Shown one piece after another: positions 47,001 through 61,825 of a DNA stretch of 64,000 nucleotides. The stretch's first letter is position 1, and each line of letters opens with the position of its first letter. The stretch comes from Erodium maritimum (Eukaryota > Streptophyta > Magnoliopsida > Geraniales > Geraniaceae): positions 60,710,754-60,774,753 of the forward strand of contig OY997596.1 of the NCBI GenBank assembly GCA_963921825.1. The letters are read 5' to 3'. The position numbers and the translations under genes were made by a program. Under the pieces are notes generated by a model that saw nothing but the letters and a program-made list of their open reading frames with translations, made no database searches and was not told the DNA's origin.

Positions 47001-48024
47001 TCCGGTACCACGTCACCCCCAAATCACCACACCAAGGAACCCTGATGGTATCCTTACCCTCCGGGGTCGTGCGGCCCTCCCAAAGATATCTATCGGCCCT
47101 CAGACCCTAGTGGTATGTCTCCTCCCCAGGGAGAGATGAATCCAACACCCCCACCCATAATAGCATGAACTACACGGACAAAAAGAGGAGATCCACCCAG
47201 ATAGGAATGCAGGGCCACCATGCATGAATTGGTCAGGGGCTCACGGGAGGCCCTCAAGGAGCTACATCCCGGCCCTCATGAATCAATAGTCCACTGTTTC
47301 TCAGCCTCACCCTCTCCCTGCCATACTTCTTGATCTACTGTTACGATATAACAGGTCCAACCAAGTCGAGACAGGGAAAGAAACATAAATGCATTGTGCC
47401 AAACACGGTTGGAATACGAAACCCACCCCCACCCCCTAATATCTCCATGGTATTTACCAATTACTTTATAATAGGATTAGTGTTTCAGTTGTCACATTTA
47501 TTTGGAATTTATAAATGAGGGTAGGAAGTGACAACCCCACGTCCCTGGTCAAATTCTCCATGCCCGTCCCATATCCCGTCCTGAACCCGCCTAGATCGAA
47601 TCGAGAATAACGGATCCTCCTCGGGTGTTTCGCCATCCCTAATCCCACCCTTCCCCTCCCCCATTTCTCAAGGTCAAAAAGGTAAAGGAACAACCCCATC
47701 AATACCATCACTACCGATACACGAAGCCAAGATAAGAATCAACCACAAACAGTACTAAACCATGAACAAAAAAAACAACCAAACGAGTCAAACTGACTCC
47801 CACTCCTGGCAACATGTACTGATGTAAACAGAAGTAAGATTTCAGACAACCCCGGGCCCCACCAAAGTCCCAGTCTCACACCACCTTTGACCGACCAAAC
47901 TAACCATGGTTAGACCACACCACCGCACTTGCGACCCAAAACCCAATAGTCGAGTCAGATCGGATCAGTCAGAGTCAAATTTCTGCCCACTGTGTCCTTC
48001 GGTCACACTTCCCCATTTCTCGCG

Positions 48025-48034
48025 TATATAAATA
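48025..48034 (+). promoter_or_regulatory. TATA box of the U-box gene
   Basis: TATATAAATA about 63 bp before the start codon, in the sequence CTCGCGTATATAAATAAAAA. The short distance implies a short leader. Confidence 0.65.
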
Positions 48035-48096
48035 AAAACCCAACCTTGTCCGAAACCACAATAAATTTTTATTTTTATTTATTTTAATTTTAAATT

Positions 48097-49368
48097 ATGC
48101 CTCACCGGAGCTTTCGGATAGAGCCGTTGGACACGGTTGTGCCGATACCGTACCATTTCCGGTGCCCGATCTCGCTGGAGCTGATGAGAGATCCGGTGAC
48201 CGTCTGTACCGGTCAGACGTACGACAGGGCGAGCATCGAGTCGTGGGTTGCTACCGGGAACACCACGTGTCCGGTGACCCGGTCGGGTCTCACCGACTTT
48301 ACGCTGATTCCGAACCACACGCTCCGCCGCCTCATACAGGAGTGGTGCGTCGCGCACCGTCACTTCGGGGTCGAGCGGATCCCGACCCCGAAGGAGGCGG
48401 CGGATCCAGCGGCGGTCCGCCGCCTGCTGGCCCGGGCCTCGTCGGTCACGTGCCCGCACGTACACCGGGTGGCGGCGCTCCGCCGCCTCGCCGGGTTCGC
48501 CCGGGATTCGGAGAAGAATCGGGCGGTGATTTTGGATTCGGAGGAGAACGCGGTGGAGGTTTTGATCCGGGTCGCGTTTTCGGGTGGGTCGGGTGAGATT
48601 GGGGTCGAGGCGGTGGCGGTTCTGGCGGCGTTTCCGTTTACGGAGGCGGAGAGTGAGGCGGTGGCGGGGGATCCGGGTCGGGTCGGGTATTTGGCGGGTT
48701 TGTTATTCCACTCGTCGGTGGAGGTGCGGGTGGACTCGGCGGCGGTGGTGGAGGCGGTGGTTTCCGGGACGAAGTTGCCGGAGCTCCGGCACCGGGTGAC
48801 GAGCGTGGACGAGATCTTCGACGGGGTGGTGGAGATCCTACGCGGTCCCGGCGGCGCGTCGTACCCACGCGCCGTCAATGTGGCTGTGAAGGCCCTGTTG
48901 GCCCTCTGCCTGGTGAAGCAGACGCGGCGCAAGGCGGTGGCGGCGGGGGCGGCGGAGGCGCTCATTGACAGGCTGGCGGAGACGGACGACAAGGTCGACG
49001 CCGAGAGGGCGCTGGCCGCGGCGGAGCTCCTCTGCCGGCTGCCGGAGGGGTGCGCGGCGATTGGGGAACACGCGCTGGCGGTGCCGATTCTGGTGAGGGT
49101 GATATTAAAAGTCTCCGACAAGGCGACGGAGTACGCGGCGTCGGCGCTGCTGGCGCTGTGCTCGGCGGCGGAGAAGTGCCGGACCGAGGCGGTGGCGGCC
49201 GGAGTGCTGACGCAGCTCCTGCTGGTGGTGCAGAGCGAGTGCACGGAGAGGGCCAAGAGGAAGGCGCAGATGCTCCTGAAGCTGCTCCGGGATGCTTGGC
49301 CGGAGTATTACGCCGTCGCCAACTCCGACGAGCACAGCTATGCGTGTAGCGAGGTCATACCCTTTTGA
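48097..49368 (+). CDS. PUB25: U-box E3 ubiquitin ligase, PUB25/PUB26 type
   Basis: Single-exon gene of 423 residues. The U-box lies at about residues 18-88 (FRCPISLELMRDPVTVCTGQ, YDRASIESWV, TTCPVTRSGLTDFTLIPNHT, RRLIQEWC). The next segment, GVERIPTPKEAADPAAVRRL, is typical of PUB25/26. The remainder forms ARM-like helical repeats (for example NVAVKALLALCLV and YAASALLALCSA). PUB25 and PUB26 act in cold and immune signalling in Arabidopsis by ubiquitinating regulators; which of the two this matches cannot be decided. Codons are strongly GC-rich, unlike the surroundings, producing long antisense open frames that are artefacts. The start is the first ATG after the TATA box. Confidence 0.92.
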   Translation: MPHRSFRIEPLDTVVPIPYHFRCPISLELMRDPVTVCTGQTYDRASIESWVATGNTTCPVTRSGLTDFTLIPNHTLRRLIQEWCVAHRHFGVERIPTPKEAADPAAVRRLLARASSVTCPHVHRVAALRRLAGFARDSEKNRAVILDSEENAVEVLIRVAFSGGSGEIGVEAVAVLAAFPFTEAESEAVAGDPGRVGYLAGLLFHSSVEVRVDSAAVVEAVVSGTKLPELRHRVTSVDEIFDGVVEILRGPGGASYPRAVNVAVKALLALCLVKQTRRKAVAAGAAEALIDRLAETDDKVDAERALAAAELLCRLPEGCAAIGEHALAVPILVRVILKVSDKATEYAASALLALCSAAEKCRTEAVAAGVLTQLLLVVQSECTERAKRKAQMLLKLLRDAWPEYYAVANSDEHSYACSEVIPF

Positions 49369-51721
49369 TGATCTGTAACTTTCACGGCAAGCCACACCAA
49401 CTAGAGTGGGTCCTACTACCCATGTCTATATTTTTTTTTCATTTAATAGATTTTTGGGTTCCCATATAAGAGATTTTGTACCTATTTTTGTATGTAAAAA
49501 ATATTTTTTGTTCATTAAGGAAAAAAAACAGATATCTTAAATCTAATTTATTGTTATTTTATGTTTTAACTTTTAAGCGATGATACAGAAAAGTTGTCTC
49601 ATACAATCTGATTTTGTTTCGGAATGGTGAATAGGTGTATCACGGAGTACAATTGTCTGAAGACATCAACCGTTAGTGAGATTAATAGGAAAATGAAAAA
49701 GGTAACTATTTATCGAGCAACTCCATAGGTTTCTTCAAGATAATGGTGTGATAGTGGCTGATAATATCGGTGCAATTATTGATGACGGAGAGTAAGGACT
49801 AAGCGGGTCCATTATCGAAAGAGAATTAGAGCCTTGGCGGACTCCGTATCTCCTAGGGTTCTAGCGTGCGTCCTTTTCCTATGAAGCATGAAACGCATGA
49901 ATATCGTGTGTGGTGGCCTTACTTTGCGCTACAACAACATCAACGACGAAGAGGAGAGCACGCGGCTAGGTTCCCTTTTTTTTAATGGTACTACATAAGT
50001 GTTTTGAATTTGTATTTTTTATATTTAGAAAATGTGTTATAAAATCATGATTTTACATCTGAAAATTAAAATTTAAAAATAATAATTAAAGAACAAAAGT
50101 ACTTTTTTATAAATGAATAACTCACATTTTTTTAATTATTTTCTCCTTTTTTGTATGAATATATTCGATCATGCATAGGTCCCATTCAGTTGAAGGCGAT
50201 GAAGTCTAAGGGAAAGGGACGAGGTGGTCATCAATATGTCAGGCCTGCTGGTACAAAGAAGGCTCTAGAGCTCATAAGTCTGATCTCACAAGATCACAAA
50301 CTACTGATGGAGGAGGAGGCTCAGGAACCACAGGCGGAGGTGTCACAACCTCCATCGGAGCAGTGAAGCAGTGAAGAGACCCGACAGGGGTGGGATGATC
50401 CCAACAAGGACTATATAGCCATAGGCCCGGGACAACCAGTGCTGGGAAGTCTCGGAAAAACCGTAATCGGAGCACTTTATCTTTTCCTGCTTTACTATTA
50501 TACTTGTTTGTTTTAGGTTGGGTTGTATCTTTTTTTTCTTCTGTGGTTAGACTTTTTATTTTCCGTTCTGTTCTTTTGGAATGTTGGTAAAGGGATATCA
50601 TGAGTAAGTGTCTACGAATCAAAGTAGACTAATTCTACGGATCCATGAGAACTAATCAGGGTCGGGCCGGACAATATCCTGAAACCAGGGCTTTTACGCC
50701 CTATATTGTATTGTTTACGTTTCACAGTAATGCAAATCATCACTTTACTCGTTTAAAGAAACACTCATTCTTTAGCTTTACTTTGCCATATATAAAGTAC
50801 TAAATTCAAATAAAATAGTTATCATTTTCATGGCCCTCTCTAATTCACACCTCTGGTCCAAAGGGGTTAAGTTGATAATGACCGAACAAATTGGGATCGC
50901 ATGTCTTTGGAATAATAGTAAAGAGACCGAAATGCAATCACGTGCCACTGTTCTCCTTGCCAAACACATCCATCACCAGAAGTTGCCAACATTGTGCGCA
51001 TGTGGGACAAGATCGTATGTCCTTTCCGACCACACAACGTGTTTTGTTTGGTCCCCAACTTCCTCGTCTTCCTTAACTTTCTCTTCTATGTTCGATTCGG
51101 TGATCGAAGTTTGTCTTATCGCGTTAAAATATTTATGGTGGGCGTCTGTTACATTGGATCGATTCGACAAAAAGGGATAGTGAACGTCGAATGTGAAGGA
51201 TCTCATGCAGAGTGGAAGAATCTGTAGGGTCGTTGGAGGCCAACACCAACTTAATCGCAACAAGGCCTCGAAATCCTCCGCCTCCGCAAAACCAGAAGAC
51301 CACTAATTTAGAAAACGGGGAGAGAAGAACATTGGAGCCGAGCACAAACAAAGAAGTGAGTAAACGCAAGCCCAAAAGGAGGGAGAGGGCGGAGGACACG
51401 GAGGAGCCGTGCACGGTGGGGCAGAGAAAGGACGTCGTTAGGCAGACGAATGAAAACGAAAAGAGAAGGAATGAGGAAAGGGAGGGAGAGGAAATGGCCA
51501 TTAATGACTTTTGTGGTCAAAAGCCATGATAACCAGTGGCGGAGCTAGCTTTTTCGGTAAGGAGGGCATCGAAATTTTTCAGTGATAATACGTGACTGTA
51601 AAAAAAAATTAAGGGGGGCACAACTACGAAATTAGAAAGAAACGAAGGTTTGCTTTTGAAATTTAGGATTTCTAAAGAGAAAATGTTTCAATTCTTCGCA
51701 TTTTAAAAAATATTTGGTGTT

Positions 51722-52040
51722 TATTAGAGGACCAACTCAACTAAAAGCTCAAGCTGATAATTGAAGGTCCAATTATAGTTATATTCTAACACGCGTCCTC
51801 ACGGACAAGCCCATTTACGGGTTTGGAGGTGAATTATTTAGAAGAAGAGATGAGCCCATTGAGAAGAGTGATAAAGGCTGGCTCATTTTTGGCAAATTGA
51901 GAAGAAATTAGAATTTTTGTAGAGAGTGGGGTTTGATCCCGGGTCCGTGAGGTGTCAAACTCTGATACTATATTAGAGGACCAACTTAACTAAAAACTTA
52001 ACCTTTTAGTTGAAGGCTCAATTATATTAATATTCTAACA
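51722..52040 (-). mobile_element. TRIM retrotransposon, minus orientation
   Basis: 70-bp terminal repeats at 51722-51791 and 51971-52040 (plus strand TATTAGAGGACCAAC to TATTCTAACA). On the minus strand the first LTR is followed by TAGTATCAGAG, a primer-binding site. Flanks are GTGTT and TTGTT, a 5-bp duplication with one mismatch. The interior is about 180 bp without an open frame. Confidence 0.85.
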
Positions 52041-52103
52041 TTGTTTGTGCCAGCTTCAACTCTGATCTTCTTGTATCCATCTTCATATTTGGTGTATTGA
52101 TTC

Positions 52104-52430
52104 TGTTAGAAGATAACTATAATTGAGCCTTCAACTATCAGCTTAAGCTTTTAGCTGAGTTGGTCCTCTAGTATGGTATCAGTGCTTGGCACCTCACGGA
52201 CCCGGGTTCAAACCCAACTCTCTACAAAAATTCTATTTCTTCTCTATTTATCAAATTTGCCCAAAATGGGCCAGCCCTTATCATTCTTCTCAATGGGCTC
52301 ATCTCCTCTTCTAAATAATTCACCTCCAAACCCGTAAACGGGCTTGTCCGTGAGGACACGTGTTAGAATATAACTATAATTGGGCTTTCAACTATCAGCT
52401 TAAGCTTTTAGTTAAGTTGGTCTTCTAATA
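52104..52430 (+). mobile_element. TRIM retrotransposon, plus orientation, perfect TSD
   Basis: 70-bp terminal repeats at 52104-52173 and 52361-52430 (TGTTAGAAGATAACTATAAT to TCCTCTAGTA). The primer-binding site TGGTATCAGTGC directly follows the first LTR. Flanked by GATTC on both sides (52099-52103 and 52431-52435). It is the same family as the minus-strand copy 63 bp to the left. Confidence 0.9.
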
Positions 52431-53229
52431 GATTCCCTTCAAGGAGTTTCACTAAATGTCTTCATAAGCAATAGAATGGTACTAATAAAAATAAGAATTA
52501 TATCTTCTAACCAAAATACCCGTTAAAACCTCACAAAAAACCAAACAATAATCAATATGTTTTTAAATATCAAAACCATATAAAATAATAGCAACTTCAT
52601 TAAGATTTATAGTCGGGTTTGGGTTACCCAACGGATTTGAAAATTTTGATCTCTAATCTGATGCATAACCCACATATGAAATTCATTTAAACTATAAATT
52701 AAACAGACGAATAAATTAGATCGGGTCAATTTATCGATAAATTTACACACCCCAAACTAGAGGGCATGACTACCACAATTTAATGAGTGCATGGTTTACT
52801 ATTCTATATAAGCTGAAGTTAGGTAAGCAAAGAAACTCCCGATGGAATTTATTTTATGGTGCCTAATTTTAGAACTATGTATGTTAGTTGATTATTGATG
52901 CATGCCTTCGTCGTAAATCTTTTTCAACGAACATTAAAAGGGTTAAGGGTTGACTCGAACGTTTCTTTCATATATATGGTAGATGGGTTAGGGCTCTAAA
53001 AAATGTTAGGCACGCTAGACGAGTGATTAGGATCTTCAAAGATTACTTGAGAAATGATTGGAGATTGATCGGATTTGTATTATTCATTTTTATTTTAGAA
53101 TAAGGAATAATTGTATTAATATAAAAACAGTCATTATAGCGGACATATCTCGTAAAGGGATCATGATCCGATAACCCTTAGACAAGAGAACTGTTCCTAC
53201 AAGAAACGGTTTTGGTAAACTGTATATAG

Positions 53230-53281
53230 AACTAAAACCAGACTCGCAATTCAATTCCGAATTGCGAGTCTGTTTTTAGTT
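53230..53281. repeat. Short near-perfect hairpin
   Basis: AACTAAAACCAGACTCGCAA pairs with TTGCGAGTCTGTTTTTAGTT; the stem is 23 bp with one mismatch and the loop is 6 bases. It is absent from the related dispersed segment near 50.5 kb. Confidence 0.7.
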
Positions 53282-53360
53282 TGGATTGTTTTTGTTGTTT
53301 TTCTAGGTTTGTCTTTCGTTTACTTGAAATACTGGTAAGAGGATGTCTTGAGGTTGTGTC

Positions 53361-53573
53361 CAGTAGCGGAGCTAGGTAGGGCCCGGGGGGCACGTGTCCC
53401 CCCTCAAATATTTTTTTTGTTGAAATTTTGCTACTAATTTTTTATTTTTTAAAAACACCCCTTAAATTCTTATAATTTTTTAGTTGTGTCCCTCCTCAAT
53501 TTTTTTGACGTTGTGTATTACTATTGAAATTTTTTGATGCCCCACCTCACCAAAAAAGCTAGCTCCGTCACTG
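53361..53573. mobile_element. hAT-type MITE, perfect 8-bp TSD
   Basis: 213 bp with ends CAGTAGCGGAGCTAGGTAGG and CTAGCTCCGTCACTG. Flanked by GTTGTGTC at 53353-53360 and 53574-53581. An 8-bp duplication and a CAGTGGCGGAGC-type terminus are typical of hAT MITEs. It splits a dispersed repeat whose uninterrupted relative is near 50.6 kb. Confidence 0.9.
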
Positions 53574-54013
53574 GTTGTGTCTATGAATCATAGTAGTTTT
53601 TTTCTACGGGTCCAAGAGAGTTGGGTTAGCTACGGTCATTCCGAACGATATTCTGAAACCCAAGAATTTTTACTCCTACCATTTATGGTTTATTTTTTTT
53701 ACAATAATGCATTTCTCCAATTACTCATTTCAAAATAAATAACGGAAACAGAAAAAATAAACGGCCGACTAACTAACGAATAGGCAACTACTTTAGTGTT
53801 CAAGTAATTGCTATTCTAATCAAATTAAGAAATAACTTACTATCCAAGTTACTACCTAAACCCATGATTATGACTTGTTGTCCAAGTCATAATTACTAAC
53901 CCACATTCTAGCTTATTTGCTATCAACCATATATATATACATAAATATATGCACTAATTTATTTGCCATTTCAGCTATAAACCAAACAAAGAAGAAGCAC
54001 AGTTGGTTCTAAC

Positions 54014-57662
<3,649 letters not shown>

Positions 57663-59803
57663 GAAAAGACTGGACCCACCCACACACAATAACTCTCTAC
57701 ATTTCATATGACATAAATGTAAAAGAGTATCATGAATTTATTTTTACTAGTAACCAAAACTTTGAGAATTACAAAAAAATACCCTAACTTTGTTTTTCTT
57801 TTTGTTTGCAATTTGTATGATAATGACAAATATAAACCTGTACTTTTGATTTTTAAAATAAATTGAAAAACCAAAATTCCAAATATTTATCACTTCATAG
57901 TTCACACCAAACAAAGTGAGATATTGAAGGAATACAAAAAAATTGTAAGATATTGAAGGGATGCAAAAATTTGTAACACAATCCAAACCCCGAAGGATAC
58001 GAAAATATGAATATTTTGTTCTTAATGATTGTCATTAAAATTAAAATTCAAAGAGGTAAAATCATCTCTTTGAAATTTTTTTGTACAAAATACACCAAAA
58101 AATACAAGGTGTTATCACACAGTTCAGTACTTTGAATTTTTCATTGTACTTGTCAGCAATTGCAACATGCACAAAATATTATAAATCATAAACAGAGTAA
58201 TACAAGATTCAAAAACATAATTTTGTACAAGTAATGTACCCTAATAAGTCGGGTTTTCAAAGCTACAGGGATTATATGCCATTAACAAATACAAAAGAGT
58301 AGTTAACTAACAATAAATTTGATAGATAACTAAGATCGGGAAGGCAATTAGCTACCAAGAAAATTTATTAAACAAATACTAGATTGATTAATTTTGTATT
58401 AACCGTATGTCAAACAAGTATTAAACAAATACTAGATTGATTAATTTTGTATTAACCGTATGTCAAACAAGTATAACCATTAGTGGGATATCTGTAAAAG
58501 TAAAGGCAAATGCTTCTTTTAGTGATCAAAGCTACACTATATTGGATATTAACACCAATCTCATACAAGTTGGGCATAAACCCTATATTGAACTCTTACC
58601 TTTCTAACCTACAAAATGAAATTGTTGAAATTGTTAACCCTATTTCCCCTTAGCAATCACACCAAGCAAACAATAGATCAACCCGTTTATATCATACCAA
58701 CTCTATGTCAAGGTCAAGTATAGGTTAGCGTAAAGGAAAATGCTTCTTTTAGTGATTAAAGTCATACTCTATATTGGATATAGACATCAAACTTCTACAA
58801 GCTAGGCCTAAACCCTAGCTGGAAATCTTACCTTTCTAACCTGTAAAACGAAATTATTGAAATTGTTAACCCTATTTTCCATTAGCAATCACAGTACACA
58901 AACAATAGATCGACTCATTAATATCATACTAACTCTATTTCAAGGACGAAAAACGTGTAACGAACAATAGATCGATTCCATTTCAACTCTATGGGAGTAG
59001 GTTAGTGTAACGAAAAACATTTCTTATAGTGATTAAAGTCATACACTATACTAAACTAAACCATAACCCCTATATGAAACTCTTACCTTTCTAACCTGCA
59101 AAATGGAATTTTGTAAATCCTTCACCCTATTTTCCCTTGGCAATCACACTAAGCAAACAACAAACGGGGCATTCCATGATACGATATGCTTACAAACAAA
59201 ACCCTATACACTTATAATTCTCATAGACAAATTAGAACTTAACTGAAGAGAGAATCTTAATAGTATTCATCATGATATAACTTTAGAAACTAAGGAAAAC
59301 CGTCAAAATACTAAAACCAAGTGTTTGGTACTAGAATATGGAACCTCGATCAAATTAAGCACATTGCAATCAAACAACTTTAACAGAAATCAGAACCCAA
59401 ACCCATTAATGAGAAGATATTTACATTGCAAACAAGCATTCTATTAGTCCACCAAGACGCAAGTTTCAAACACTAGAGCTTAATCTCTACCAATAGCTCC
59501 CAACACAATGAACAAGTTTAAACTCAATCTCATAAAACACATTACACACTAATACAGTCATAAAAAATCAGCCCCACTTCAATGAATCAGAAGATCATTC
59601 TCTACCAACCAAATGAACATCAATCACAAGGATATAACCAGAACAATATAATAAAATGCAATTATATTCCGGAACGAAATATGCATAAAATCCAAACTTG
59701 AACATGGGTTCTTGCTAGCCTAATCAAAATTTGAGGAGATTTGTAAAGAGGTTCATAACATTCAAGTTTGCAATTACCCAAACATAAGCATAAACACCGA
59801 TTT
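57663..59803. other. Intergenic between methyltransferase and RPS16, with tandem repeats
   Basis: A decayed foldback-like stretch lies at about 57745-58140. A 52-bp unit (AAACAAATACTAGATTGATT onward) is exactly doubled at 58371-58474. From about 58500 to 59170 an about 230-bp unit (AAATGCTTCTTTTAGTGAT, CTTACCTTTCTAACCT, GCAATCACA, AACAATAGATC) occurs three times. From 59170 to the RPS16 stop nothing was recognised apart from the RPS16 3' region. Confidence 0.6.
58371..59170. repeat. 52-bp doublet and three-copy 230-bp tandem array
   Basis: CTTACCTTTCTAACCT recurs near 58598, 58830 and 59083. GTATTAACCGTATGTCAAAC recurs 52 bp apart near 58397 and 58449. The third large unit is shorter and more diverged. 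Confidence 0.8.
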
Positions 59804-60247
59804 TTAACGGTAAGATTTCTGGAACCTGGCGCGAGCACCACGACCACCGAACTTCTTCGGCTCGCAGCGCCTGGGATCAGCAACGAGAAGGGTCCTGTCG
59901 TACCTCACGAGGATGTCCTTGATCTCCTTCTTACTCTGCTCGTCGACGTACTTCTGGTAAAAGGCCACCAGAGCCTTGGCGATGCTCTGACGGATGGCGT
60001 AGATCTGCGAGGTGTGACCTCCGCCCTTGACGCGGATCCTCATGTCGACGCCGGCGAAGCGGGAGCGGCCGAGGAGGAGGATTGGCTCGATGGCCTTGAA
60101 CTTCAGGATCTCCGGCTCGAGCAGCTCGATTGGGCATCCGTTGATCTTGATCAGACCACGGCCGCGCTTGCAGTGCGTCACGGCCACCGCCGTCTTCTTC
60201 CGGCCGAAGCATTGCACGGACTGAGTCGCCGGAGGAGCCGCCGCCAT
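59804..60247 (-). CDS. RPS16: 40S ribosomal protein S16 (uS9)
   Basis: Single exon, 147 residues, full length for eukaryotic S16. It contains [59 protein letters not shown] and the conserved C-terminal tail [17 protein letters not shown], which reaches the decoding centre. No break or odd residue was seen. Upstream are a TATA box, telo-box and site II motifs usual for plant ribosomal protein genes, which supports an active gene rather than a processed copy. Confidence 0.97.
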   Translation of the reverse strand: MAAAPPATQSVQCFGRKKTAVAVTHCKRGRGLIKINGCPIELLEPEILKFKAIEPILLLGRSRFAGVDMRIRVKGGGHTSQIYAIRQSIAKALVAFYQKYVDEQSKKEIKDILVRYDRTLLVADPRRCEPKKFGGRGARARFQKSYR

Positions 60248-60286
60248 TGTTGGTGGAGAGCTGGAGGCGAAGATGTGAGAGATTTC

Positions 60287-60449
60287 GAAAAACCCTAACC
60301 CTAAGAGAGCGACCTAAGAAATGGATGCGATGTTTGTGTGGGTTTATATACCTGAGTTTCGAGAAGCCCAAATATTACCACGTTGGCCCAATATTGATAT
60401 TGGGTATGGGCCTTTTAGTGTGAAAGCCCAATATTAATGTTTATGGGCT
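60287..60449 (-). promoter_or_regulatory. RPS16 promoter: telo-box, TATA box and five site II motifs
   Basis: A telo-box AAACCCTA, followed by a second ACCCTAA, is at 60290-60304. A minus-strand TATA box TATATAAACC is at 60341-60350, about 95-105 bp before the start codon. Site II (TGGGCY) motifs in either orientation are at 60365-60370, 60385-60390, 60407-60412, 60425-60430 and 60444-60449. Telo-box plus site II is the known combination for coordinated ribosomal protein expression in plants, with TCP factors binding site II. Confidence 0.8.
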
Positions 60450-61825
60450 TTGTATCCATGGCCTTACAAAATTAACCCGAACCGGTGAAGTCGGTCGATA
60501 TGGACCGACAAAGGAACCGGTGGCCCCAAAACTCAATAGAAGTGGGTCGACATCAAGGGAAAATAATGAAACTCGAGAGGTTTGACTCGTCCGCACTAGG
60601 AAATTAAACTCGTCAACTAACTGGTAAAACCGACACCTGCTCCTGCTCATAGTAGATATGAAACTCTGGAGTGGTGCATACAAAATATTTGATTCCCTCT
60701 CTTGATTTGTCTTTGAATCTCAATCATCGACTTCTTTCTTCAACGCAGTTTGAGCTTGAAATATGTCTGATATCTTCTCTCAATATGTGACTTCCAAATT
60801 CCAATTATGATCAACGACCTCGTAATTGGATACAAACAGGTCAAGATCGACGGAAAGTAATGAAACCCAAGAGGTTTGGATTTTTTATACTTGGAAACCT
60901 TACCTGGCAATTAACTACAACACTTGTTCATGGTTGATATGCAAGTTTAGAGTGGTGCATGCTAAATATTTGATTTGTCTTTAAGTCTCAACCATCGTCT
61001 TCATTTTTCAACTCGCTCAGAGTTCGAGATCTTGTTCTAATGCCATCTCTTGATATGTGACTTCTAATTTTGATCAGAGGTTTTCGCCCATATTCAGTCT
61101 TAGCATTGTACTGATCAATCAACGAGATTTCTTCCTCATGTGTTACGGTGATCGCTTTATCTTCTACTTTGTTGTTTGATGACGACAACATTTTCACATT
61201 TCGATCATATCTGAAATTTCGGTAAGTCTCAACTGTAAAACATAACCGACCGAAAATTTTACAAGCCAATAACAATTAAATATTGAATTCTAGACCGACG
61301 TTAAATTCAAGAACCAAACGTTCGATCGATTATTTCTAAGACCGTCAGTATCGATTTACATCCCTAATGTAAACAAGATTGGAGTCAGAGGAGAGAGATT
61401 GAAAAGGTCAATATTGGAGTCAGCTGATTTTTACACGGGTAGTTGTGATGAACGGGCCAGATGCGACATCTTTCCACGTACGCCACGACAACCAACAACC
61501 ATAACTAACAGACCAACCAAAACCCGCCACGTCACCACCGGATAAAGCCGCGTGGCTGAGGAACAGACACCAACGTACCCGTATTTATATCGGAGACACA
61601 CCGGTAAATAAAATCCTCCACCAGGGGCAAAACCGGAACACAGAAAAGTTCAAAACCCCTCTATAGCCTCTCTCTCTCGATTCATTTGTCGATCAACAAA
61701 AAAAAAAAAAAATCGAAAGCTGTCTAAAACAACGATCGATCGCACCGCCCAACGCGGCCTTATCTCTGACTCACTGAGTCGACCCGTTCCCGACTCGCCG
61801 CCGAGGCCATCCCAGCGTAGCCGAC
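60450..61825. promoter_or_regulatory. Intergenic between divergent RPS16 and SUD1
   Basis: A direct duplication of about 150 bp occurs (GAGGTTTGACTCG to GTCTTTGAATCTCAATCATC near 60573-60730, and GAGGTTTGGATTT to CTCAACCATCGTC near 60871-60990). A TATA-like TATTTATAT lies at 61582-61590, about 240 bp before the SUD1 start. A CT run precedes the SUD1 leader at about 61664-61680. No gene is seen inside. Confidence 0.5.

Larger units (their letters stand above)
40866..48096. other. Long gene-free region before the U-box gene
   Basis: Mostly AT-rich. Recognised contents are the anonymous segment, a foldback at 42012-42412 and a TRIM at 43759-44071. GC-richer stretches at about 44210-44580 and 46250-47440 have short open frames on both strands but no family I recognise; the second looks like old, broken coding or retroelement sequence. 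From 44.6 to 46.2 kb it is very AT-rich with nothing seen. Confidence 0.5.
49369..54013. other. Intergenic region rich in small retro- and DNA elements
   Basis: Contains two TRIMs, an hAT MITE and two related dispersed segments (about 50510-50740 and 53270-53720, sharing the TCTACGGRTCCAWGAGA and CCTGAAACC-type blocks near their ends). A partial hAT-like end CAGTGGCGGAGCTAGC is at about 51535. A TATA box for the methyltransferase lies near 53927-53937. No intact gene was seen; a short open stretch at about 50170-50366 matches nothing I know. Confidence 0.5.

Noticed and set aside
48360-49256. Long antisense open frame (about 298 codons) across the U-box gene
   Set aside because: It is the mirror of a GC-rich coding sequence; its translation is Ser/Ala/Arg-biased with no family resemblance, while the plus strand has clear U-box and ARM features.
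51137-51529. Overlapping open frames on both strands near 51.1-51.5 kb
   Set aside because: Low-complexity Arg/Glu- or Leu/Ser-rich translations produced by purine-rich sequence; no homology recognised.
59768-60298. 176-codon plus-strand open frame opposite RPS16
   Set aside because: Shadow of a GC-rich ribosomal protein gene; no domain and no promoter in that direction.
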